The position numbers were made by a program, and so were the translations under genes. Under the pieces are notes generated by a model that searched no databases, was not told where the DNA came from, and saw only the letters and a list, made by a program, of their open reading frames with translations. From an uncultured Alphaproteobacteria bacterium (GTDB lineage Bacteria > Pseudomonadota > Alphaproteobacteria > HIMB59 > GCA-002718135), in contig CABXWB010000003.1 of NCBI GenBank assembly GCA_902515745.1, positions 1 through 64,000 of the forward strand: a stretch of DNA of 64,000 nt, read 5' to 3'. This document shows positions 18,202 through 25,755 of the stretch, piece after piece. Every line of letters begins with the position of its first letter. Within the stretch, counting starts at the first letter, position 1.

Positions 18202-19002
18202 TTATTTTGGTTCTGCATAAATATTAATTATATTTTGTATATCAGTATTATTTAAATTTATAGGCAATCTTTTTTTATTTATAGAGAATAAATTATAGTT
18301 GAACTCATCAAAAAACTTTTGAATATTTTTTTTATTTTTATTTCTCACTTCAATAATAACTTTTGGTTTGTATTTAGAAAAAACTTCTCTACTACCTTCT
18401 AAAATTTTAAAATCTTCTCCTTCTGTATCAATTTTAATAGCTTTAACATTCATATCATTTGGAATTTGAAGTGAATCAAGCTTAATAGTTTGTATTGGTG
18501 TACCATTTGTATCAATTTTTCCACCCTTTGAAAGATATGAATTTTCTTCAATATTTTTGAATTTCGACATTCCATCAAAATTTGATACTGCCAATAAATG
18601 AGCGCTAACTTGTCTATGCAAATTATTTAATCTTAAGTTTGTTAATAATCTTGCAAGGTTTACATATAAAGGCTCAATAGATATTACTTTATTCAAAGAA
18701 TTAGATTTTAAAGACGTTAAAGTATACAGGCCTGTGTGAGCCCCCACATCTATATATACACCACTTTCATTTGATATTTCGTGCCATAGGTCAAGGCTAA
18801 TTAAATCATGCTCATCTTTCCAAAAAAATTTAACAGCTGATGAATCATCATTTAAGATATTTAATATTTTAAATGATGTTTTAGTAATTTTAAAATCTAA
18901 TATTCCTGTATGCAACGGTAGTTTATTCAATTCATTTAAGCTCATTTCTTTGAAATTAATATTTTCATTATTTTTTTTAAATTTAATTGAATCCTGCGAC
19001 AT
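18202..19002 (-). CDS. FkbM-family SAM-dependent methyltransferase
   Basis: This 266-residue class I methyltransferase has motif I as VYIDVGAHTGLYTL and an acidic strand as VISIEPL. The FkbM-type C-terminal motif AIKIDTEGEDFKILEGS is followed by PKVIIEVRN. FkbM proteins O-methylate sugars or polyketides, and in marine bacteria they are common in envelope loci. It sits apart from the polysaccharide island, convergent with the GMC gene and downstream of a small unknown gene, so its substrate is unclear. The N-terminal 50 residues are polar and not recognised. Confidence 0.82.
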   Translation of the reverse strand: MSQDSIKFKKNNENINFKEMSLNELNKLPLHTGILDFKITKTSFKILNILNDDSSAVKFFWKDEHDLISLDLWHEISNESGVYIDVGAHTGLYTLTSLKSNSLNKVISIEPLYVNLARLLTNLRLNNLHRQVSAHLLAVSNFDGMSKFKNIEENSYLSKGGKIDTNGTPIQTIKLDSLQIPNDMNVKAIKIDTEGEDFKILEGSREVFSKYKPKVIIEVRNKNKKNIQKFFDEFNYNLFSINKKRLPINLNNTDIQNIINIYAEPK

Positions 19003-19045
19003 CTGTTTTTATAATATCGATAGTCCTCCCTTGTGTATACTTAAA

Positions 19046-19273
19046 TTATGATGGGTTTTGTTTTAATTTTTGAAGATATTTTATAACCTTATTATATTTC
19101 TGATCTGGAATATCTTTGTAAGTAATTCCAAAATAATTTTTTACTTCTAAAGCTACATGAGCGTAAGGATTTCTTCCTTTTGGATGATTGGGATGATTAG
19201 GAAGTTTATCCTTTAAGAAATCGCCTGTTTCTTGAATTAATTTCCAAATTTTAGACGCGTTATCTTTATTCAA
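19046..19273 (-). CDS. Small conserved-looking protein of unknown function (75 aa)
   Basis: This 75-residue basic, soluble protein is rich in Lys, Asn and Pro, with a central NHPNHPKGRNPYAHVALEVK segment and a C-terminal amphipathic helix (NKVIKYLQKLKQ). It has no signal peptide or membrane segment. It starts immediately after the stop of the peptidase gene (one base apart, same strand), so it is probably cotranscribed. The layout, a short helix, an N-P-Y-A-H motif, then G-I-T-Y-K-D-I-P, looks like a real folded protein rather than a random frame. I do not recognise a function; a small nucleic-acid-binding protein is one guess. Confidence 0.65.
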   Translation of the reverse strand: MNKDNASKIWKLIQETGDFLKDKLPNHPNHPKGRNPYAHVALEVKNYFGITYKDIPDQKYNKVIKYLQKLKQNPS

Positions 19274-19274
19274 T

Positions 19275-20597
19275 TTATCTAGCTAAAGCGCCCATGGGAT
19301 CCCATGGGGCTAGTGCTACAGGCTCCATATCTAAGTATTTTAATAATCTTTTGTTTAGATATTTTTTATCAATAACAACTTCATAGGTATATTCATCAAA
19401 CCATTCATCAGTCATCATCATATATCCTTTATTACCACTTTTTGTTCCCCAGCTATTTTCAATTTTCCATTTAGTTGAATTTCTTTTTTTAATATCAACA
19501 CCTGTTAAAAGCATGGCATGAGTCATTTCACTGTCACCATACTCTAAACGAGTTTGTTTATTCATCTTAAATGAAGTTTGAAAAACATTTTCATAGTCGT
19601 AAATGCCCATATCGAGTACACCCATATCTCTACTAAAACGTTTCCCAACATCGCAACCAAACCATACTGCTTCATTGTTTTTTATTGAGTCCATTGCAGA
19701 TTTTTTTAATTCTTTAATATCAACGTTTAGATATTTAATAATTTGACCTTCTACGACGTTACCAAGAAACTCGACTGTATACATTGTATTAAATCTTTTA
19801 TTACTCATTGGAGCATTAATTAAGCAAACTTTATCTTTAATATTGATATCAGCATATTTTTTACAGAAATCAATTGGTGTCATATCTGAAATGACAATGT
19901 GTCTATTATCTTTATTTCTAGTAGACCAATTGATAACATCTGGTGGTTGTCCAAGAAACATTGCTAGTAAATTGTAAATTGTTTCCATCATGTCTTTTTT
20001 TAGAGCTGTAGAATTTTTAGCTGGTTTCTTTCTTAGTATAGAAGCAAACTCTCTTAATTTGTGAGTCAAGATATAATTCATGGCACCTGATTTACTGCTA
20101 TGATTTGTTTCAGGCATTACATCTTTAGGTACTGCACCGTACTTATTAATTAAGTTTACAAACATATCCCACTGTCCACCATCTTGCACAGGTGCTTTTA
20201 AAAGATGAGTAATTAATCTGCTCTCATATGATTCATCTCTTGACTTGATAATATTCTCTAAAAAATAGTTTGCTTTCTCTAACTTATCCCAAAACATGAA
20301 ATAATTTTGTGAAAACTCAAATGTATTTAGTTCAAGGCTATCAACAACTTGTAAACGCATAAGATTTAATCCGGCAAATCCCCAACATCTACCTGATGCC
20401 ATTTGGTTTGTTGCAGGTAGTTCTTTTTTAATTAGATTAGAGAAATTATGATTGATTTGACTAAAATTTTCCCAATTGAGTGCAACATTAGCTAAATCAT
20501 TTTTAATTAATGCATTTCGTGATGCTGTATTTTTATTATTTCTTAGAAATTTATTTTTAAAAGTTTTAATTGTTGATAGAGATATATTTTTTGGCAT
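19275..20597 (-). CDS. pepC: Aminopeptidase C / bleomycin hydrolase (peptidase C1B)
   Basis: This 440-residue papain-fold peptidase has catalytic Cys71 in ASGRCWGFAG, His360 in EMTHAMLLTG and Asn381 in KIENSWGTKSGNKGYM. The order and spacing fit bleomycin hydrolase/PepC, a cytosolic self-compartmentalised aminopeptidase hexamer whose C-terminus reaches into the active site. The C-terminus here (ending DPMGALAR) is of full family length. No signal peptide is present. It is followed at once by the 75-residue gene. The likely role is trimming intracellular peptides for amino-acid recycling. PepC is less common in Gram-negative bacteria than LAP or PepA types. Confidence 0.9.
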   Translation of the reverse strand: MPKNISLSTIKTFKNKFLRNNKNTASRNALIKNDLANVALNWENFSQINHNFSNLIKKELPATNQMASGRCWGFAGLNLMRLQVVDSLELNTFEFSQNYFMFWDKLEKANYFLENIIKSRDESYESRLITHLLKAPVQDGGQWDMFVNLINKYGAVPKDVMPETNHSSKSGAMNYILTHKLREFASILRKKPAKNSTALKKDMMETIYNLLAMFLGQPPDVINWSTRNKDNRHIVISDMTPIDFCKKYADINIKDKVCLINAPMSNKRFNTMYTVEFLGNVVEGQIIKYLNVDIKELKKSAMDSIKNNEAVWFGCDVGKRFSRDMGVLDMGIYDYENVFQTSFKMNKQTRLEYGDSEMTHAMLLTGVDIKKRNSTKWKIENSWGTKSGNKGYMMMTDEWFDEYTYEVVIDKKYLNKRLLKYLDMEPVALAPWDPMGALAR

Positions 20598-20627
20598 ATT
20601 CTGTATTTAAAACTATTTTAGCTTAAT

Positions 20628-23153
20628 TCAATTCTTAACTGTTTTTTTCTTTTTTTTGAGACCCATCTTAGCTTTTCTTTCATCAATTAACCTAATGGCA
20701 TCTTCTAGTTTTAAGTTATCTATTGTTTGATCACCAAGAATTGATGCATTTATTTTTCCACATTTTACATATGGTCCAAATTTTCCATCATGAGCAGTAA
20801 TGTTTTTCTTTTCTGTTGGATGCTCTCCAAACGTTTTTAATGTAGCGTTACCTCTCTGTGTAGGTTTAGCAATTAATTCAATAGCTCTTTCAAGTTCAAT
20901 ATCTAGAATATTATCTGTTTTTTCGAGAGCTTTATATTTTTTATCATGCAGAATATAAGGTCCATACATTCCTATACCTGCACTAACCGTTTTATCTGTT
21001 TCTGGATGAAATCCTAATTTACGTGGTAAGCCAAGTAGTTGGATAGCTGTGTTTAATCCTATTTCATCTGGTTCAAAATTTTTAGGAACAGAAACTCTTT
21101 TTGGTTTTTTTTCTTTCGTACCTTCACCAACTTGCATATAAAATCCATAAGGACCTTTTCTAAGAGTAATCATTTCTCCCGTTTCAGGATAAATACCAAT
21201 TTCTTTTGGTCCGCTAAGTGCAGCCCCATCTTTATCGTTTAGTTGATTAAACTGAACTGTATATTTGCAATCAGGATAATTAGAACAACCAATAAATCCT
21301 CCAAACTTTCCAACTTTAATTCCTAATCTTCCATTATCACAGCTCGGACATTTCCTTTTTTCATCTGCTCCATTTGGTGGAAAGAAATGTGGACCTAATG
21401 CTTCATCTAAAACATCAATCACCTCTCTGTTTGATTTACCTACAGTTTCATCACAAAGTTGTTTAAACGTTTCCCAAAATTTTCTTAGAACCTCTTTCCA
21501 ATCAAGCTTACCATCAGAAATTTCATCAAGTTGATTTTCAAGATCAGCTGTAAAATCATATTCTACATATTGATTGAAATATTTCTCTAAAAATATCGAT
21601 ACTATTCTCCCTCTATCGTGAGGATTAAAACGTTTTTTATCTAAAATAACATAATCTCTATCTTGTAGAACTTTAATAATGGACGCATATGTAGATGGTC
21701 TACCAATACCAAGTTCTTCAAGTTTTTTTACTAAACTTGCTTCAGTATAACGAGGAGGAGGGGAGGTAAAATGTTGTGTCTTTTCAGCTTCTTTTAAATT
21801 TAAACTCTCTCCTTCACTCATAGCAGGAAGAATTGTTTCTTTTTCTTCATCTTTATCATCATCTTTTGCTTCTTGATAAACTTTGTACATTCCAGGAAAC
21901 TTAATTGTTGATCCATTTGCTCGCAAAACAATTTTTTTATCTTCGTTTGTAATATCGACAGCTACTTGATCTAATACAGCATTTGCCATTTGTGAACTTA
22001 CCGCTCTTTGCCAAATAATTTCATATAACTTGTATTCTTCTAAGGTAATGTATTGCTTAATATCTTTTGGGGTTAGATAAATATTTGTTGGTCTAATACA
22101 TTCATGTGCTTCTTGGGCATTTTTAGCCTTCGATTTATAAACTCTTGGTGCTTCTGGTAAATAGTTTGCACCATAATTATCAGTAACAAAACCTCGAACT
22201 TGGTTAATAGCTTCTTTTGACATGACGACACTGTCTGTGCGCATATAAGTTATTAACCCAGTTGTTTCTCCTTTAATGTCTGTTCCTTCATAAAGACGTT
22301 GAGCTGTGCGCATTGTTTGACTCGCACTAAGACCAAGTTTACGACTAGACTCAATTTGCATTGTAGATGTAGTAAAAGCAGGGTAGGGATTTCTTCTTGC
22401 TTCTTTTTTAGTAATATTTCCAACTGTGAAAGTAGAATTTTTAATATCATTAAAAATTTTTGTCGCTTCACTCTCATTTTTAATATCAAGTTTATCTACT
22501 TTATTCCCATCATAAACTGTAAGTCTGGAATTAATGATTTTATCTTCTTTATTTCTAAACTCGCCTTGTAAAGACCAATATTCCTGTGGAATAAATTTTT
22601 CTATTTCAAGTTCTCTTTCACTTATTATTCTTAAGGCAACAGATTGAACTCTACCTGCTGATTTTGATCCTGGTAATTTTCTCCATAGCACTGGAGAAAG
22701 TGTAAAACCGACAAGAAAATCTAAAGCTCTTCTTGCAAGATAAGCATTAACTAGATTTTCATCTATTTCTCTTGGCTCTTTAAGACTATCAAGAACCGCA
22801 TTTTTTGTAACTTCATTAAATGTAACTCGGTGAATATTTAATTTTGAAAGTGATGAATTATCTCTAAGAAGTTTTTCTACATGCCAAGCTATTGCTTCAC
22901 CTTCACGGTCGGGGTCAGTTGCTAGGTATAAATTTTCAGATTTTTTTGCAGCATCTGTTATTTCTTTTATCACTTTTTTTCCACGATCACTGGTTTCCCA
23001 TTTCATTCGGAAATCATTTTCAGTATCTATTGCATCATTTTTAGCTGATAAATCTCGGACATGCCCAACACTTGCAAGAACTTTGAAGTCAGAGCCTAAA
23101 TATTTATTAATAGACTTTGCCTTCGAGGGTGATTCAACAATTAATACATTCAT
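20628..23153 (-). CDS. topA: DNA topoisomerase I
   Basis: This type IA topoisomerase has the N-terminal Toprim start MNVLIVESPSKAKSINKYL and ATDPDREGEAIAWH acidic motif. The active-site tyrosine lies in GLITYMRTDS (Tyr303), and GIGRPSTYASII and one C-terminal zinc-binding module (CPSC...GCSNYPDC) follow. C-terminal basic repeats end in KKKKKTVKN. I chose the ATG at 23153, which starts exactly at the conserved NVLIVESPSK. A TTG 15 bases upstream would add only MGPKF. It relaxes negative supercoils behind RNA polymerase. plsY lies upstream on the same strand; dprA, often found between them in alphaproteobacteria, is absent. Confidence 0.95.
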   Translation of the reverse strand: MNVLIVESPSKAKSINKYLGSDFKVLASVGHVRDLSAKNDAIDTENDFRMKWETSDRGKKVIKEITDAAKKSENLYLATDPDREGEAIAWHVEKLLRDNSSLSKLNIHRVTFNEVTKNAVLDSLKEPREIDENLVNAYLARRALDFLVGFTLSPVLWRKLPGSKSAGRVQSVALRIISERELEIEKFIPQEYWSLQGEFRNKEDKIINSRLTVYDGNKVDKLDIKNESEATKIFNDIKNSTFTVGNITKKEARRNPYPAFTTSTMQIESSRKLGLSASQTMRTAQRLYEGTDIKGETTGLITYMRTDSVVMSKEAINQVRGFVTDNYGANYLPEAPRVYKSKAKNAQEAHECIRPTNIYLTPKDIKQYITLEEYKLYEIIWQRAVSSQMANAVLDQVAVDITNEDKKIVLRANGSTIKFPGMYKVYQEAKDDDKDEEKETILPAMSEGESLNLKEAEKTQHFTSPPPRYTEASLVKKLEELGIGRPSTYASIIKVLQDRDYVILDKKRFNPHDRGRIVSIFLEKYFNQYVEYDFTADLENQLDEISDGKLDWKEVLRKFWETFKQLCDETVGKSNREVIDVLDEALGPHFFPPNGADEKRKCPSCDNGRLGIKVGKFGGFIGCSNYPDCKYTVQFNQLNDKDGAALSGPKEIGIYPETGEMITLRKGPYGFYMQVGEGTKEKKPKRVSVPKNFEPDEIGLNTAIQLLGLPRKLGFHPETDKTVSAGIGMYGPYILHDKKYKALEKTDNILDIELERAIELIAKPTQRGNATLKTFGEHPTEKKNITAHDGKFGPYVKCGKINASILGDQTIDNLKLEDAIRLIDERKAKMGLKKKKKTVKN

Positions 23154-23218
23154 AAATTTTGGCCCCAAATTTCAGTTTAAAGATAATTCGTCAAGAAATT
23201 TTAAAAAAAAGTATATTT

Positions 23219-23824
23219 TTACTTGGATAATTTAATTTTACTTTCAGTTTTGTTTATGAGTCTTTTAATGTTTTCTGTGTGTTTAAGATAAATAATTAAA
23301 GTTAAATAAATAAAGAAAATTAGAATATAAAAATTAAAATTAATAAAAATATAATAAACTGGAGCTACTAAAATTCCAATTAAAGATCCAAGAGAAGAGT
23401 ATTTACTTACAAAAGCAGCAACAAGCCATACTAATAAAAATAAAATTGCAATGTAAGGATTAAAACCAAATAAAAAGCCAATATACGTTGCCACTCCTTT
23501 TCCACCTTTGAATTTTAACCAAACTGGATAGATATGACCTAAAACAGCAAAGTGACAGAGAAATATTTTATTCAATAAAGAAATTTCTTGAAAATACATT
23601 TGTAAAATGAGGAATGGAAGAAAGCCTTTAAAAATATCAAAACAAAGAACAATGAATGCTAAAAATTTATTTCCCGTTCTTAAAACATTAGTTGCACCTA
23701 TATTTCCAGAACCAACCTTTCTAATATCTCCCAAGCCAAATAATTTTGTAAAAATCAATGCAAAGGGTAATGATCCAATCACATAAAACAATATGATTAA
23801 TAATAAACTACTTACTAAAGTCAT
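23219..23824 (-). CDS. plsY: Glycerol-3-phosphate acyltransferase PlsY
   Basis: This 201-residue membrane protein has about five helices and the PlsY loop motifs: GSLPFALIFTKLFGLGDIR, GSGNIGATNVLRTG and KFKGGKGVATYIG. PlsY transfers the acyl group from acyl phosphate (made by PlsX, present at about 55.4 kb) to glycerol-3-phosphate, the first step of phospholipid synthesis. Its start overlaps the 3' end of pyrB by 17 bases, so the two are coupled. In many alphaproteobacteria pyrC lies between these two genes; here it does not. Confidence 0.93.
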   Translation of the reverse strand: MTLVSSLLLIILFYVIGSLPFALIFTKLFGLGDIRKVGSGNIGATNVLRTGNKFLAFIVLCFDIFKGFLPFLILQMYFQEISLLNKIFLCHFAVLGHIYPVWLKFKGGKGVATYIGFLFGFNPYIAILFLLVWLVAAFVSKYSSLGSLIGILVAPVYYIFINFNFYILIFFIYLTLIIYLKHTENIKRLINKTESKIKLSK

Positions 23825-24953
23825 CTCTGTTTTTAATAATTAAGTCTAAACATGCCATTCGTACTGCAACACCCATAGCGACCTGTTCTTGTATTAAGCT
23901 CCTCGTGACGTCATCGGCAAGTTTCGAGTCTATTTCTACACCACGATTCATTGGACCTGGATGCATAACGAAAGCATTTTTTTTTGCATATTTAAGTTTA
24001 TTGTAATCTAATCCAAACTTTTTAAAATAAGTCTTTTGATTTGGCATTATTTTTCCAACTATTCTTTCTTTTTGAATACGTAGCATCATGACAATATCAC
24101 AATTTTGTAATCCCTTTTTCATTTCTGTATAAACATTCACAGGAAGTTTTTTTAAACTTTTTGGTAACCATTCCTTAGGACCAATAACATTAATTTTCGC
24201 ACCTAGCTTTGAGAGTATTATTATGTTTGATCGCGCAACACGACTATGCAAAATATCACCACATATAGCAATTTTTAATTTTGAAAAATTTTCAAATTTA
24301 TTTTTTATAGTAAGTGCATCTAATAACGCTTGTGTAGGGTGTTCATGACTTCCATCACCAGCATTGATTACAGAGGCATCTACTGATTCAGAAATTTTTT
24401 TACTAATTCCTTCCTCCGGATGTCTGACTATTAAAACATCAGGATTCATAGAATTAATCGTAGTCATAGTATCGAGTAAGGTTTCACCTTTATTTATAGA
24501 ACTATCTTTTACTACTACATTAATTAAATCTGCTCCTAACCTTTTAGCAGCAACTTCAAAACTTGTTCTTGTTCTTGTTGAATCTTCAAAGAATAGATTA
24601 AATATTGTTCTTCCTTCTAGTACATTTATTTTTTTAATTTTCCTTTTATTAAAAGTTATATATTTTTTAGATTCATCTAAAATGTGCTCAATTTCTTTCT
24701 TGGTTAAATCAGCTGTTTCTACTAAATGAATTTTTTTAAAAATATTTTTTGTTCGTTTTAAATTTATATTTGTTTTTGAAGAAATTGATGAATAATATTT
24801 TAAGGCTATATTTTCTGCATCTTTAAGAATTTTTGAACCTGTAGATGACCTGATCGCTTTTAATTTTGGCAATTTTACTTTCATTTGCCAATATTTTGAA
24901 TTTTCTCTTTTGTATAATTTTATGTGTCCTGATTTAAGTAGCTTTGAATTCAT
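23808..24953 (-). CDS. pyrB: Aspartate carbamoyltransferase fused to an integrase-like N-terminal domain
   Basis: The catalytic part is complete, about 305 residues from HLVETADLTKKEIEHIL onward. It has the carbamoyl-phosphate loop DSTRTRTSF, HPTQALLDAL and HPGPMNRGVEID, so it should make carbamoyl aspartate for pyrimidines. Ahead of it lie about 75 extra residues. Roughly residues 9-57 from the chosen ATG (GHIKLYKRENSKYWQMKVKL, then a charged helix) resemble the three-strand-plus-helix arm-binding domain of tyrosine recombinases. No ATG, GTG or TTG occurs between the WQM methionine and the PyrB core, so at least part of the extension must be translated. The start may instead be TTG at 24962. 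TGTGT(A/C)A repeats overlap the start. Confidence 0.88.
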   Translation of the reverse strand: MNSKLLKSGHIKLYKRENSKYWQMKVKLPKLKAIRSSTGSKILKDAENIALKYYSSISSKTNINLKRTKNIFKKIHLVETADLTKKEIEHILDESKKYITFNKRKIKKINVLEGRTIFNLFFEDSTRTRTSFEVAAKRLGADLINVVVKDSSINKGETLLDTMTTINSMNPDVLIVRHPEEGISKKISESVDASVINAGDGSHEHPTQALLDALTIKNKFENFSKLKIAICGDILHSRVARSNIIILSKLGAKINVIGPKEWLPKSLKKLPVNVYTEMKKGLQNCDIVMMLRIQKERIVGKIMPNQKTYFKKFGLDYNKLKYAKKNAFVMHPGPMNRGVEIDSKLADDVTRSLIQEQVAMGVAVRMACLDLIIKNRDDFSK

Positions 24954-24982
24954 ATGTGTCAATAATGTGTAAGTATGTGTAA
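24923..24982. promoter_or_regulatory. Phased TGTGT(A/C)A direct repeats at the pyrB start
   Basis: On the plus strand, TGTGTCA begins at 24955 and TGTGTAA at 24966 and 24976, start-to-start distances of 11 and 10 bases, close to one helical turn. A further TGTGTC at 24923 lies 32 bases away, about three turns, inside the pyrB reading frame. Read from pyrB, the copies are TTACACA, TTACACA, TGACACA just before and over its start codon. They fill most of the gap to ruvX. Phased copies suggest protein-binding sites, either an operator or relics of integrase arm-type sites. Function is inferred. Confidence 0.45.
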
Positions 24983-24991
24983 ACTAATTTA

Positions 24992-25450
24992 TTAATTATT
25001 TCTATATCTATCTAAATATCCTTGTAAGATATAAGCAGCTGATTGTTGATCAAGTTTACTTTTTATCTTTGTTTTACTTAAATCTGCTTTTCTCATTTCT
25101 TTAAAGATTACATCTGATGAAAATCTTTCATCCCAAAAAGCTGTAGGTTTTTTAAAAAAGGTTTGAAGATTAATATTAAAATCTCGTACTAATTTGCTTT
25201 GTTTGTTTTCACTATTATCCAGACTAATTGGTAGACCAAGAATAAATCCACCAATTTCATACTCTTTCAAAATATCTTTCATGATAATTAAATCTTTATT
25301 AGTTCCTTTTCTTTGGATAATTGAAAGAGGTGTAGCGATTATTTTTGATCTATCGCTTACTGCAACACCAATCGTTTTAGCTCCTAGGTCTAGACCTACA
25401 AGTATTTGTGATGTATTAAGGCCATCGATTAAATTATTTTGATCATTCAT
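24992..25450 (-). CDS. ruvX: Putative pre-16S rRNA nuclease RuvX/YqgF
   Basis: This RNase H-fold protein, 152 residues from the chosen ATG at 25450, has VGLDLGAKTIGVAVSDR as the first acidic strand, FILGLPISLDNS in the middle and PTAFWDERFSSDV before the third acid region. The family matures the 5' end of 16S rRNA. I preferred ATG at 25450 (MNDQNN) because the 39-base upstream extension would run into gatC, which starts divergently at 25468. That leaves only 17 bases between the two starts. pyrB follows downstream on the same strand after about 40 bases. Confidence 0.85.
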   Translation of the reverse strand: MNDQNNLIDGLNTSQILVGLDLGAKTIGVAVSDRSKIIATPLSIIQRKGTNKDLIIMKDILKEYEIGGFILGLPISLDNSENKQSKLVRDFNINLQTFFKKPTAFWDERFSSDVIFKEMRKADLSKTKIKSKLDQQSAAYILQGYLDRYRNN

Positions 25451-25467
25451 ATAATGGAGCTCATAAA

Positions 25468-25755
25468 TTGAAGATTGATAAAAATACAATAAATAAAATT
25501 GCTCGTCTATCTAGAATAAAGTTAGATGATAAAGAATCTGATGATTATATTAATGATCTTAATTCTATTTTAGACTGGGTAGAGCAGTTAAATGAAGTAA
25601 ATACTGAAAATGTAGAACCATTAAGTAACATATCATCATCAATTTTACCTAAAAGAGAAGATGTATCTAAGGATACTAATTCTAGTGAGGAAATTCTTGA
25701 AAATGCTCCTGATAAACTTGAAGGTTTTTTTGCAGTACCAAAGGTGGTAGAATAA
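25468..25755 (+). CDS. gatC: Asp-tRNA(Asn)/Glu-tRNA(Gln) amidotransferase subunit C
   Basis: This 95-residue protein matches GatC, with INKIARLSRIKLDD at the N-terminus, a middle LNSILDWVEQLNEVNTENVEPL and a C-terminal FFAVPKVVE. GatC is the belt that stabilises GatA on GatB in the complex converting mischarged Glu-tRNA(Gln) to Gln-tRNA(Gln). The start is TTG, preceded by GGAGC at 25455-25459; no ATG fits the conserved N-terminus. Its TAA shares its last base with the gatA ATG (TAATG). It is the first gene of gatC-gatA-gatB. Confidence 0.92.
   Translation: MKIDKNTINKIARLSRIKLDDKESDDYINDLNSILDWVEQLNEVNTENVEPLSNISSSILPKREDVSKDTNSSEEILENAPDKLEGFFAVPKVVE

Noticed and set aside
22299-22571. 90-codon open frame on the plus strand inside topA
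   Set aside because: It is antisense to a well-conserved topA region and shows no protein-like features; AT-rich codons leave few stops on the opposite strand.
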